Of a stretch of 64,000 bases of DNA, positions 44,103-53,144 are shown one piece after another. This stretch comes from JADJLQ01 sp038251405 (GTDB lineage Bacteria; Bacteroidota; Bacteroidia; Chitinophagales; Saprospiraceae). Location: NCBI GenBank assembly GCA_038251405.1, contig JBBSBH010000009.1, positions 1 through 64,000 of the forward strand, given 5' to 3'. The translations under genes were made by a program, and so were the position numbers. A model generated the notes under the pieces. The model ran no database searches, was not told the DNA's origin, and worked only from the letters and a program-made list of their open reading frames with translations. Every line of letters starts with the position of its first letter. The first letter of the stretch is position 1.

Positions 44103-44963
44103 TTAAAGTTGTAGCATAATGGAAAATTGAAAACAGCTGTTTGTGAATTTAGCAGGATTGACAATAAATTCCTTACTCGGGCTAAGTGTCTTGTAACTAA
44201 TATCAAATTTATCATTACTCACATCTGATAAGCCCATTTGATACCTTACTCCAAAGTAAAGCCCTCTGCTGAATCTGTAGTGAATAGCACCGGTAAGACC
44301 ATAATCCAAAAAATTGTATTTCTTCCCATCCGGTTTGTCCCGATACTCATAATAGGCTCCTATACGCTGCGGTAAAGTAACCTGATCCCCTTCTATTTTT
44401 ATAATTTGAGTAAGATTAGAACTAACCTGACCTGCCTTATCCCGCAAATAATTTCCATCTATCAGATATTTTATAGGGCCTACATTGGCATTGCTATTGT
44501 CTCTTTTCCCAGTATAATTCAAATCACCTTTCACTGACGAACCCACCAAAAATGAGGCATAGCCCCCTACAGATAGATCTACGTGTTCAAACAAAAGGGT
44601 ATAAAACATGAGTGGAATGTCTATATAGTTATTGTTGACAGCTAATAGCATATTACGTGTGCCACTGGTATTAAGGTATTCTGTATTTTTCTTGACCTTT
44701 AAATAACTGGGGCCACTATATTCAAAACTGGAACCTTTCTGCGAAAAGATGAACTCGCCTCGAAGACCCATAATATCTGAAAACGCATAAGAAAAAGTAG
44801 GGCCTATATGGAATCCTGACTGCGGTTTATAATTTGCATTCTCTTCAGCAGGGCCGTTAAGGGATACCGAATTGATACCAATTCGAAGACCGAGATGAGC
44901 ACCTTGTGCCTTAATAGAATTACTACATAAAATAAAAATAAAAATCGAAATGAATAGCCTCAT
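44103..44963 (-). CDS. PorT-like outer membrane beta-barrel protein
   Basis: A 286-residue outer-membrane barrel of the PorT/outer-membrane-beta-barrel family. A signal peptide ends near residue 19 (IKAQ) and the body alternates amphipathic strands (HLGLRIGINSVSLNG, MGLRGEFIFSQKGSSFEY, YIDIPLMFYTLLFEHVDLSVGGYASFLVGS) and ends FQFSIMLQL. It may be a porin-like or secretion-associated barrel; PorT itself belongs to T9SS in Porphyromonas, but many homologues have no known function. A GATCTTTG box upstream is a 7/8 match to the -7 consensus. It heads the transcript that includes the MATE gene. Confidence 0.8.
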   Translation of the reverse strand: MRLFISIFIFILCSNSIKAQGAHLGLRIGINSVSLNGPAEENANYKPQSGFHIGPTFSYAFSDIMGLRGEFIFSQKGSSFEYSGPSYLKVKKNTEYLNTSGTRNMLLAVNNNYIDIPLMFYTLLFEHVDLSVGGYASFLVGSSVKGDLNYTGKRDNSNANVGPIKYLIDGNYLRDKAGQVSSNLTQIIKIEGDQVTLPQRIGAYYEYRDKPDGKKYNFLDYGLTGAIHYRFSRGLYFGVRYQMGLSDVSNDKFDISYKTLSPSKEFIVNPAKFTNSCFQFSIMLQL

Positions 44964-45076
44964 AGTAAACGGTATATATGGGCAAAGATCGTTAGATTAT
45001 TTATAATCAGTATTTATCGATACCATAAAGTGATACTTTTAAGTTTATACGCAAATTAACAGTTTGGTCAATATCT

Positions 45077-45084
45077 TATCTTTG
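45077..45084 (+). promoter_or_regulatory. Predicted -7 box of the 5'-nucleotidase-like gene
   Basis: TATCTTTG matches TAnnTTTG exactly, 28 bp before ATG 45113, so the leader would be short. The divergent barrel gene starts 150 bp away. Confidence 0.55.
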
Positions 45085-45112
45085 GATTAAAAAACTTAGA
45101 TTTTATCTCAAA

Positions 45113-48028
45113 ATGCGCGTCTTTTCTTTAATCTTAACCTGCCTTATTTTGGCAAACCCGTTGACAGCATTACAGAACTATCCTGATACTACTGTTGTAA
45201 ATTTAATATATACAGGAGGTAGTTTTGGAGCATTAGGTGTCACCAGATCCCAAGAGGAACACGAATTGGTAACTGAGCAAGCCAACAAAGAAAATTATTC
45301 ATTCAAACTAGTAAGCCATGCTTGTTGGAGAGCAGTAGGTTTGGCCGTTTTTTTACCTTCGGATGAGCCAAAAGGAAACGAGTTATCTAAAATACTCAAG
45401 CAAAAAGATTCAGCTACCATTTATAAAGTTGAAGGTTTTAAATCTTTAAATGCATTATTGCTACAGGATCCACAGCTTACTAATCCCAATTTATTGGACA
45501 TGATGAAAAGAAATCCAAGACAAACTCAATATTTTCCAGATCTGAATAAAGTCGATCTCACGGTATATGCCTTGACTGTAAAAAATGGCGAACCTGCTTA
45601 CATTGTCGAAGAGCAAGGAGCAATTTGGCCTACAAGAATAGACCTATGGACTAAAGGTGAGGTAAATCGTATAGATATTGAAGGAGCCTCGGCCAGATTA
45701 TTTGAGTTACCAATTAATCTTGGAGAGATGGCGGTAAGATCTACTCTACTTCAAAAGATAAAATCATCTATTTCTAACGCCCCGCAAGTGTTAGTAGACC
45801 TTGGCCATCAGACGGGCTACCTGGGAGTAGATCTGACAGAAAGGGCCCAGATAGATTATTCCGTTTTAAATCAATTGGGTTATTCCATAGTTGTGCCCTA
45901 TCATTTTGAATTAATGCTTGGAGCCCAATACCTGGGAAAACTCCTACATGACTATAAGGAAATACGATTGCTTGCCACGAATATAAAATCGAAAGACACC
46001 ACTTTGTTTCATTCGCATTTAATTTTAAATTTTAATAATATAAAGGTTGGTTTCGTTGGATTGGTAGACCCTGGACTGCAAAGTGATTTACCGAAAAACA
46101 GTCTTCAGGACTTTCAATTTCTACCGTTATTAGAATCAATAGATAAAGAAATAGCCTATTTAAAGCATTCTGGGGTAGATGCCATTATTGCATTATCAAA
46201 TTTTGATGCCAGTGAAAATGCAATTCTGGGAGAAAAAATAGTCGGTGTAGATGCCATCGTAGCTAATTTACAAAAGCGATTAACTCCAACATCCATTAGT
46301 CAAACTGCAGAATTTGTTCCTCGGAATAAAACCCGGCCTGGTGCACCAAATTTGATAGCCAACTCTTTCTCAAATGGAATAGGCATTGGAATACTTGAAA
46401 TGAAGTTTGACTCTATCAATCAATTGCAACGAATAAGTAATCTTGTGTATCCAGTTACTGATGAGACGATTCAGGATAGTGTGGTATTAGATTCAATTTC
46501 AAGACATAGTACTAAGTTTCTCAAGAATAAAGGGGACCTCATGTTTCCTGCATTTATTGACTTAATTGCAGTGAATCCAGCAATTAAAAATCATGATCAG
46601 ATCACCCGGCAAGGAAGAATATCACAACAGTTATGGGAAGATTTTGTGGCCCGGCTTTTACGAAAAGCAGGTCCTGCAGAAATTACAATCATTAAAAAAT
46701 TCTCCCATTTTCCGCCACTAATAGGTAAGTTGCATGAAGACGAAGTGAAATCGTGGCTATGGACAGAAGAAAACCTAATTTTATGTGATATCAAAGGCGA
46801 TGCGTTACTAAAGTTATTAGCTGATGATATAAACGAAGATTTGGTTTTTAGTGGTTTGATTAAACCAGCAATTACAAAGGAGTCCATTAATATTAATACC
46901 CCGCACTCGCTTTCTTCCAGCTGGTACAAGTCTAATATCAAAGTAATGGGACGGTCAATCGATCCTGAAGCCTATTACAAAATAGCTACCACAGATGTAG
47001 TATATGAAGGTATCAGAGCTTCAAATTTCCTGGGAGCCCGACGAGTAAGACGCAATTTCTATTTAAATGATTCAACTGGAAAGCTAATAGAAACACCCTT
47101 AGAACAGCCTTTATCACTAAGAAGTTTTGTATTGGATGAATTGAAAAGAATCCGAAAATTCAATAAAGGGGAAAAATATCTAAATGCAATATCCCAGGAG
47201 TTGAAGCCGGATCCAAAATTTGAACCATTATTGACATTTAGCTTTGACAATCCTACCCTATGGACTTCTTATAATACAAAATTTAATAGCGATGGCTATG
47301 GTTCTGTTCCAGAAAGTAGGATCTCCTCTACTAATTCCTGGGTGATAGGGGCCAGTGGTCGGTTTAAGGTTACTATGGATAAATTAAAATCTGCCCTGGA
47401 TCTTGGTATTACACTTGCATATGCCCGGCAAAACAATGAAATTAATAAGTCGTTTTCACAAATATCTGAATCCGCTGATGATATAAAACTTGACCTTACC
47501 TATAGAAAAAAATCAGCCGGAAAGATTCAATCCTTCTTAAGAAGTCAATATGATACAGAATTTACTCCTACTATCAATCCCACTAACCAGGAAATAAACT
47601 TGAGACAGAAGGCTTTGCGAGGTGTCATTGGTTTTACCAAAAGACCAACCAGTCACTGGAGAAATATTGAATTTGCTTCTATCCTGGAGCAAGATTTTAG
47701 TCAGAATAAAGCTCAGTTTGGCTTTACTGCAAAAGCAGATGGAAGATTTAAAATAGGTAAAGGAAATGTGATCTATAATTTTAGAAATGAAGCAACCTAT
47801 TTCTTACATTCAAGATTAGATACAAATAAAGACCTGGCTCTGAGGTATAATATGGTGCATGAATTGATCGTACCCTTAGTAGATGAGTTAGCCCTGTCAG
47901 TAGGGGCCGATATGTTTTTTTTCAAAGGAAAAGTCACTGAAACGAATGCTTTGGGTACGAGCATGCTCATGCGGATAGGAATCACCTATAATCGGCTTTG
48001 GAAACCCAGATACCAATCTTTATTTTAA
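45113..48028 (+). CDS. Degenerate 5'-nucleotidase (UshA-like) protein fused to a C-terminal beta-barrel
   Basis: A 971-residue exported protein. After a signal peptide (to about residue 20) comes a metallophosphatase-like region (about 25-430) that follows the UshA order: a first strand VVNLIYTGGSFGALG where the metal-binding D-x-H is normally found, YSIVVPYHFELMLGAQYL where the GNHE motif is expected, LLATNIKSKDTTLF, NIKVGFVGLVDP, and VDAIVANLQKRL where GGHSH usually lies. A 5'-nucleotidase C-terminal-like region follows (about 480-700, ENLILCDIKGDALLKLLADD, YYKIATTDVVYEG). The last 250 residues are barrel-like (FTFSFDNPTL..., ending RIGITYNRLW). The metal ligands are mostly lost, so it is probably a non-catalytic binding or structural protein at the outer membrane. 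Confidence 0.72.
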   Translation: MRVFSLILTCLILANPLTALQNYPDTTVVNLIYTGGSFGALGVTRSQEEHELVTEQANKENYSFKLVSHACWRAVGLAVFLPSDEPKGNELSKILKQKDSATIYKVEGFKSLNALLLQDPQLTNPNLLDMMKRNPRQTQYFPDLNKVDLTVYALTVKNGEPAYIVEEQGAIWPTRIDLWTKGEVNRIDIEGASARLFELPINLGEMAVRSTLLQKIKSSISNAPQVLVDLGHQTGYLGVDLTERAQIDYSVLNQLGYSIVVPYHFELMLGAQYLGKLLHDYKEIRLLATNIKSKDTTLFHSHLILNFNNIKVGFVGLVDPGLQSDLPKNSLQDFQFLPLLESIDKEIAYLKHSGVDAIIALSNFDASENAILGEKIVGVDAIVANLQKRLTPTSISQTAEFVPRNKTRPGAPNLIANSFSNGIGIGILEMKFDSINQLQRISNLVYPVTDETIQDSVVLDSISRHSTKFLKNKGDLMFPAFIDLIAVNPAIKNHDQITRQGRISQQLWEDFVARLLRKAGPAEITIIKKFSHFPPLIGKLHEDEVKSWLWTEENLILCDIKGDALLKLLADDINEDLVFSGLIKPAITKESININTPHSLSSSWYKSNIKVMGRSIDPEAYYKIATTDVVYEGIRASNFLGARRVRRNFYLNDSTGKLIETPLEQPLSLRSFVLDELKRIRKFNKGEKYLNAISQELKPDPKFEPLLTFSFDNPTLWTSYNTKFNSDGYGSVPESRISSTNSWVIGASGRFKVTMDKLKSALDLGITLAYARQNNEINKSFSQISESADDIKLDLTYRKKSAGKIQSFLRSQYDTEFTPTINPTNQEINLRQKALRGVIGFTKRPTSHWRNIEFASILEQDFSQNKAQFGFTAKADGRFKIGKGNVIYNFRNEATYFLHSRLDTNKDLALRYNMVHELIVPLVDELALSVGADMFFFKGKVTETNALGTSMLMRIGITYNRLWKPRYQSLF

Positions 48029-48053
48029 TTCTTGTAAACTATACTGTTATTCG

Positions 48054-49355
48054 CTATTTCTTCTTGTCGTTAATTATAGCAGTCCATACGCTAAGTTTAC
48101 TTCCATCATAGCTAGTCCATATCGGTCGTATTACGCCATGGGCAGCTGAAATATTATTGTAATCCCCGAAAAATACTTTACTGCCAGGTGGATCAAATGC
48201 GCTTCCTTTCAATACCATTTCTTTGAAATGCTGGCCACCATCTTTGGAATAGGCTACCACCACTTCCATTTTATTGTCTGAAAAATTTCTTCTATCATAA
48301 TACACGATATAAATATTTCCAGTTGAAGGATCTACTGACATCCATGGAAAAAATTGGTAATGGTCAGTTTTGTCTTGATTTACTTTTATCCTATCAGACC
48401 AATGTTCACCTCCGTCGCGACTATTCATGATCCAGACATCCATATTAGATTCTCCATTTTTGAGATCAGCCCAGCATACATATAGTGAACCACGATATTT
48501 ACTTTTGCTTAAATCTGTCCCGGTTACCGGCATACCATTTGCCCTACCTAATCCTGGTATGTCAAATGCCCAGCCACCTATCTGATCCATAATAGTTTTG
48601 TCACTCTTTAGCCAGGTATTCCCACCGTCAAGTGATTTATCAAACCAAAGTTTTTGATCAAATGCCCACACTACATATATTTCATGATTTATGCCAAAAG
48701 AAGGCACAGCACCTTCCGGAGTGAAATCATCATCCAGGCAATCTCCTTCCCGATCACTGATAGTAATAGCAGGCGACCATGTACTTCCCTGATCACTGGA
48801 TTTAGCAAACCGAATTCTTGACCTATCAGTTGGTTCTTTAGAGGCATATTTATCAAACTCTGTCCAGGTCACTACTAAATCACCATTTTGTGGATCTGAA
48901 GCGATCCAGGGTTTATCTTGATTTTTTGGTGGATTTGTTCCTATTGCATGCCCTCCGTCCCACGATTTTCCTCCATCTGTACTCTTTTGAATTACTATGC
49001 TCTCCAGCCATCTGTTTGATTTGCGGTCTTTATCATCGGGGGTACCTAAATGGAGATAATAAATATTCCCTTCATGATCAGACCACAGTACCGGATCACC
49101 GAATACGCCTAGTCCTGGAGCTTTCACATTTGTATGAGAAAAAGTTTTGCCGCCATCAGATGAATAGTGTACTCTGTCAAGGATAGATCCACCTACCACT
49201 ATATTTGGATCTTTTTGAGATACAGCTATAGATGGCTCTGCCGGCCCATAATACTCACCATCGTTTTCAGCAATTTTCACTAGTCCCTGAAACTTAGGGA
49301 ACGCACATGAATACAATAATATCATGGTCAACAGTAAGTATGGGTATGACTTCAT
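48054..49355 (-). CDS. Asp-box (BNR/sialidase-like) propeller lipoprotein
   Basis: A 433-residue lipoprotein (lipobox LLYSC, Cys17) with at least six Asp-box motifs of the S-x-D-x-G-x-x-[WF] type: SSDGGKTF, STDGGKSW, SSDQGSTW, SLDGGNTW, SRDGGEHW and SKDGGQHF. These mark a six-bladed sialidase-type propeller. The arginine triad and Tyr/Glu pair of true sialidases cannot be traced by eye, so a sialidase activity should not be assumed; many such lipoproteins are glycan-binding or structural. It is monocistronic and convergent with the nucleotidase-like gene. Confidence 0.85.
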   Translation of the reverse strand: MKSYPYLLLTMILLYSCAFPKFQGLVKIAENDGEYYGPAEPSIAVSQKDPNIVVGGSILDRVHYSSDGGKTFSHTNVKAPGLGVFGDPVLWSDHEGNIYYLHLGTPDDKDRKSNRWLESIVIQKSTDGGKSWDGGHAIGTNPPKNQDKPWIASDPQNGDLVVTWTEFDKYASKEPTDRSRIRFAKSSDQGSTWSPAITISDREGDCLDDDFTPEGAVPSFGINHEIYVVWAFDQKLWFDKSLDGGNTWLKSDKTIMDQIGGWAFDIPGLGRANGMPVTGTDLSKSKYRGSLYVCWADLKNGESNMDVWIMNSRDGGEHWSDRIKVNQDKTDHYQFFPWMSVDPSTGNIYIVYYDRRNFSDNKMEVVVAYSKDGGQHFKEMVLKGSAFDPPGSKVFFGDYNNISAAHGVIRPIWTSYDGSKLSVWTAIINDKKK

Positions 49356-49576
49356 TTAGTAGGTATGAGAGATTGACAATTATTGAATTAAAAATAGTAA
49401 CAATTATATTGATGATTAATACTTTTTTAGCATTCATTGCAAATAATTAATCCTGCATCATTTAAAATCACATCCTTATTGCTTCAATTCGTTTAAGCTG
49501 CGTACATTCGATCACCTTATAATTAGATTAACTTTTTTTGATATATTCTTAGCAGTAAGTATGAATTTTTATACAT

Positions 49577-50686
49577 ATGAAAAACGCAATCCTCTACTTT
49601 GTTTTTTTATTCCTTTTACCCTACATGTCTTTCGCTCAAGTCGACAAAAAAGCAAGCCCTGAAACGCAGGCTTTGTATAAAAATCTTTTCGAAATCAGAA
49701 AACAAGGTGTGCTGTTTGGCCATCAAGATGCTATGGCATATGGATTGAATGAAGATAAAACGAGATGGACAGGCGACCTGGACAAATCTGATGTAAAAAC
49801 CCTCACAGGCAATCACCCATCTATTGTAGGTCACGATCTGGGGCATATCGAACTAGGTGATAGTAAAAATCTAGACGATGTACCCTTTGATCAAATGCGG
49901 AAAACCATTCAACAAGTTTATAAAAATGGTGGTATTAATACGATCAGTTGGCATCCAAATAATCCTTTGGATTTATCAAAGACCGCTTGGGATAAAATGG
50001 ATTTTACTATCCAAAAAATATTGAATCAAAGAAAAAATCTAAAGAACTATAAAAAAATATTGAATAAGCTTGCGGATTTCTTTAATAGTCTAAAGGGCCC
50101 TAATGGCGAGGCCATTCCAATAGTATTCAGGCCTTATCATGAACATACTGGCTCCTGGTTTTGGTGGGGAGCGGATCACTGTACCCCAGAGGAATACAAA
50201 GCTTTTTGGAAACTAACGGTAGACTATTTTGTAAAAAAGAAAAAAATACACAATCTCATCTATGCCTACTCTACTGACAATTTCAGAAGTGAAGAGCACT
50301 ACCTGGAAAGATATCCGGGTGATAACTATGTTGATCTATTGGGTTTTGATACCTATCATAGAAATGCCCCATTTTCAGATTCTGGTTTTATAGCAAATGC
50401 GCAGCGAATGGTGGCTACCGTAAAAAAGCTTGGAACAGAGAAAAATAAATTGTACGCTATTACTGAAACAGGTCTGGAAAGCATCACTGAAAATAATTGG
50501 TGGTCGAATATTTTGTATCCCATAATAAAGGATTCAGGACTAAGCTATGTTTTAGTATGGCGCAACGGACGCCCGGATCATTTTTATGCTCCGTTTAAAG
50601 GACAGGGTAGCGCTCAGGATTTTATTTACTTCTACTATTTGCCAGGCACATTATTTGAAAAAGATGTCTCCAATTTATACCACTAA
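49577..50686 (+). CDS. Beta-mannanase, GH26
   Basis: A 369-residue secreted endo-beta-1,4-mannanase of GH26 that cuts mannan to mannobiose and larger oligomers. The signal peptide ends at about residue 20 (SFAQ). Catalytic residues are the acid/base E189 (PIVFRPYHEHTGSWFWWG) and the nucleophile E297 (YAITETGLE); KQGVLFGHQDAMAYG and ISWHPNNP fit the family. It heads an operon with a GH130 phosphorylase 40 bp downstream and an epimerase, the enzyme set of the B. fragilis mannan pathway. Confidence 0.96.
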   Translation: MKNAILYFVFLFLLPYMSFAQVDKKASPETQALYKNLFEIRKQGVLFGHQDAMAYGLNEDKTRWTGDLDKSDVKTLTGNHPSIVGHDLGHIELGDSKNLDDVPFDQMRKTIQQVYKNGGINTISWHPNNPLDLSKTAWDKMDFTIQKILNQRKNLKNYKKILNKLADFFNSLKGPNGEAIPIVFRPYHEHTGSWFWWGADHCTPEEYKAFWKLTVDYFVKKKKIHNLIYAYSTDNFRSEEHYLERYPGDNYVDLLGFDTYHRNAPFSDSGFIANAQRMVATVKKLGTEKNKLYAITETGLESITENNWWSNILYPIIKDSGLSYVLVWRNGRPDHFYAPFKGQGSAQDFIYFYYLPGTLFEKDVSNLYH

Positions 50687-50726
50687 TTTAAAATCCTCAA
50701 TTAACAAAACTAAAACCGATTCTGAA

Positions 50727-51893
50727 ATGAAGTTTAGGGAAAGACTCGATCTTCTAAAAAAAGATAAGGAAATTATTTTAAGCAGAAAAAATGAAGCTAT
50801 AATACCTTCCAATGGTATATATGAAAAGTATAAATATCCGGTAATTACAGCAGATCATGCTCCTCTCTATTGGGAGTACGATATGAACGAGAGCTCCAAT
50901 CCATATTTGATGAAGCGCTTTACCATTAATGCTGCCTTCAATGCAGGGGCCATGAAATGGAAAGGCAAATACATTATGGTGGTGAGAGTAGAAGGCGCCG
51001 ATAGAAAATCTTTTTTTGCGGTAGCTGAAAGTGAGAACGGCATAGATAGCTTCCGTTTTTGGGAAAGACCAATTACTATGCCGGAGACAAATAATCCGGA
51101 TACTAATATATATGATATGAGATTGATTCCTCATGAAGATGGCTGGATCTATGGTATATTTTGTACAGAAAGAAAAGATCCTGATGCCGGTAGAGGTGAT
51201 GAATCATCTGCCGTAGCACAAGCCGGAATAGCTCGTACAAAAGATTTAATCCACTGGGAAAGATTACCTGATTTAAAATCTCCATCACCCCAGCAACGAA
51301 ATGTAGTCCTGCATCCAGAATTCGTCGATGGCAAATATTTTATTTACACCCGGCCACAAGATGGATTTATAGAAGCGGGCACAGGTGGCGGAATTGGATA
51401 TGGCTACAGTGATTCAATGAATCCGGCTATAGTGGCTAAAGAACTGATACTCGATGAAAAAAAGTATCATACCGTGTATGAAGTAAAAAATGGTCAGGGC
51501 CCCGCTCCTATCAAGACTGAAAAGGGCTGGCTCCATCTTGCACATGGGGTTAGAAATACTGCTGCTGGCCTCAGGTATGTGCTCTACATGTTTTTGACTG
51601 ATTTGAAAGACCCGGGTAAAATAATTCACAAACCCGCTGGATACTTCATAGCCCCTGATGGTGAGGAAAGAATAGGGGATGTGAGCAATGTAACATTTTC
51701 CAATGGCTGGATAGAAGATCATGGCTCAGTATTCATTTACTATGGCTCATCCGACACGCGCATGCATGTGGCTACCAGTACTATTGACCGATTACTGGAC
51801 TATGTGATAAATACTGAACCCGATGGGTTACGGTCTGTAAGATCTGTACAAACTTTGAACAGGATCATTGATCGAAATAAGGGCTTGTATTGA
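50727..51893 (+). CDS. 4-O-beta-D-mannosyl-D-glucose phosphorylase, GH130 subfamily 1
   Basis: A 388-residue cytoplasmic phosphorylase, converting mannosylglucose plus phosphate to mannose 1-phosphate and glucose. The proposed general acid lies in NIYDMRL (D130, equivalent to Asp131 of the B. fragilis enzyme); ITADHAPLYWEYDMN, FNAGAMKWKGKYIMVVRVEG, HPEFVDGKYFIYTRPQDGF and WIEDHGSVFIYYGSSDTRMH are family segments. ATG 50727 gives the standard length; ATG 50664 or a start at 50586 would overlap the GH26 gene and add an unrelated extension. It lies between the mannanase and epimerase genes, so its substrate is the mannosylglucose made by the epimerase from mannobiose. Confidence 0.93.
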   Translation: MKFRERLDLLKKDKEIILSRKNEAIIPSNGIYEKYKYPVITADHAPLYWEYDMNESSNPYLMKRFTINAAFNAGAMKWKGKYIMVVRVEGADRKSFFAVAESENGIDSFRFWERPITMPETNNPDTNIYDMRLIPHEDGWIYGIFCTERKDPDAGRGDESSAVAQAGIARTKDLIHWERLPDLKSPSPQQRNVVLHPEFVDGKYFIYTRPQDGFIEAGTGGGIGYGYSDSMNPAIVAKELILDEKKYHTVYEVKNGQGPAPIKTEKGWLHLAHGVRNTAAGLRYVLYMFLTDLKDPGKIIHKPAGYFIAPDGEERIGDVSNVTFSNGWIEDHGSVFIYYGSSDTRMHVATSTIDRLLDYVINTEPDGLRSVRSVQTLNRIIDRNKGLY

Positions 51894-51907
51894 TTGTAAA
51901 ATAAATA

Positions 51908-53095
51908 ATGATAACCACCTTAGAATTTCTTCTGGAAATCAAAACCGAGGCCTACCGCATCCTGGATTGGTGGCGTACCTATGCACCTGATATGGAATAT
52001 GGTGGTTTTTATGGAGAAATCAACCAAAACAGTGCTGTCGTAATACAGGCAGAAAAAGGAGGTGTTCTTAATGGCAGAATATTGTGGGCTTTTTCAAATG
52101 CATCCAGGCATTTCGGAAATGATAAAGATCGCTTGCTTGCAAAAAAAGCATTCGAATACATAAAGGATCATTTTATTGATACTAAATATGGCGGAAGCTT
52201 TTGGTCTCTAAAATATGATGGCACTATTAGTAATGATCGAAAACAAATTTATGCGATCGCATTTACTATATATGGTCTCTCTGAGTATTATAAAATAAAC
52301 CGTGATGATGGGGTCTTGCAATTGGCGACTAATCTATATCATGTTATAGAGGATTACAGTAAAGACAAAAACAAAGGTGGTTATTTTGAAGCATTCAGTC
52401 GGGATTGGGAGCTCCTTACTGACCCAAGGCTAAGTGAAAAAGATAGGAATGATCCCAAGACCATGAATACTCATTTACACATTATCGAAGCTTATGCCAA
52501 TCTCTATGCAGTGTGGAAAGATGAAGGGCTTAGAACTGCTTTGAAGCAATTATTAGATGTTTTTGATCACCACATCATAGATCGAAATACCAACCACCTA
52601 ATATTGTTTTTCGATGAAAACTGGTTACCAACATCAAAAACTATTTCTTATGGACATGATATAGAAGCTTCCTGGCTGTTGCATGACTGTGCACATATCT
52701 TAGGAGACGAAAAAATAGAAGCCTTTTGGAAAAATAAGGCTTTGCTCATTGCAGATGCCGCCACCGAAGGTCTTCAGTCTGACGGAAGTTTTATTCATGA
52801 ATACGACCCGGCAATGGATCATGCACAGACTTTCAGAGAGTGGTGGGTCTCTGCCGAAGGCATGGTAGGATTTGTAAACGCCTTTAAAATATCTGGTGAA
52901 AAAAAATACCTGAAACGGGCCATTCGACTGTGGGATTTCATAAAACTAAATTTGTTGGATAAACAAAATGGTGAATGGTACTGGGGTACCGAGGCAGATT
53001 ATTCAAAAATGGATCGATATAAAATGGGTTTTTGGAAGTGCCCCTACCATAATGTGAGGGCGTGTTTGGAGGTAATAGCAAGATTGGAAAAATAG
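51908..53095 (+). CDS. Cellobiose 2-epimerase (AGE family)
   Basis: A 395-residue (alpha/alpha)6-barrel epimerase that converts mannobiose to mannosylglucose by C2 epimerisation of the reducing sugar. Family landmarks are GGFYGEINQNS (about residues 32-42), ILWAFSNASR (61-70), the histidine segment SYGHDIEASWLLHD (about 247-260), FREWWVSAEGMVGF (about 312-325) and the C-terminal KCPYHNVRACLEV with a catalytic histidine. It starts 14 bp after the phosphorylase stop in the same operon. No inner-membrane sugar transporter lies between the genes, unlike the B. fragilis arrangement. Confidence 0.94.
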   Translation: MITTLEFLLEIKTEAYRILDWWRTYAPDMEYGGFYGEINQNSAVVIQAEKGGVLNGRILWAFSNASRHFGNDKDRLLAKKAFEYIKDHFIDTKYGGSFWSLKYDGTISNDRKQIYAIAFTIYGLSEYYKINRDDGVLQLATNLYHVIEDYSKDKNKGGYFEAFSRDWELLTDPRLSEKDRNDPKTMNTHLHIIEAYANLYAVWKDEGLRTALKQLLDVFDHHIIDRNTNHLILFFDENWLPTSKTISYGHDIEASWLLHDCAHILGDEKIEAFWKNKALLIADAATEGLQSDGSFIHEYDPAMDHAQTFREWWVSAEGMVGFVNAFKISGEKKYLKRAIRLWDFIKLNLLDKQNGEWYWGTEADYSKMDRYKMGFWKCPYHNVRACLEVIARLEK

Positions 53096-53144
53096 ATATT
53101 GCCGATTTAGTGTTCAATTATCTTTATTATTCCTAAATTTCAAT

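Noticed and set aside
48054..49355. True sialidase activity for the Asp-box lipoprotein
   Set aside because: Only Asp boxes are visible; the arginine triad and catalytic Tyr/Glu could not be traced.
50586..50726. N-terminal extension of the GH130 protein
   Set aside because: The extra 47 residues lie mostly over the GH26 gene in another frame and are unlike the family; the start at 50727 gives the standard length.
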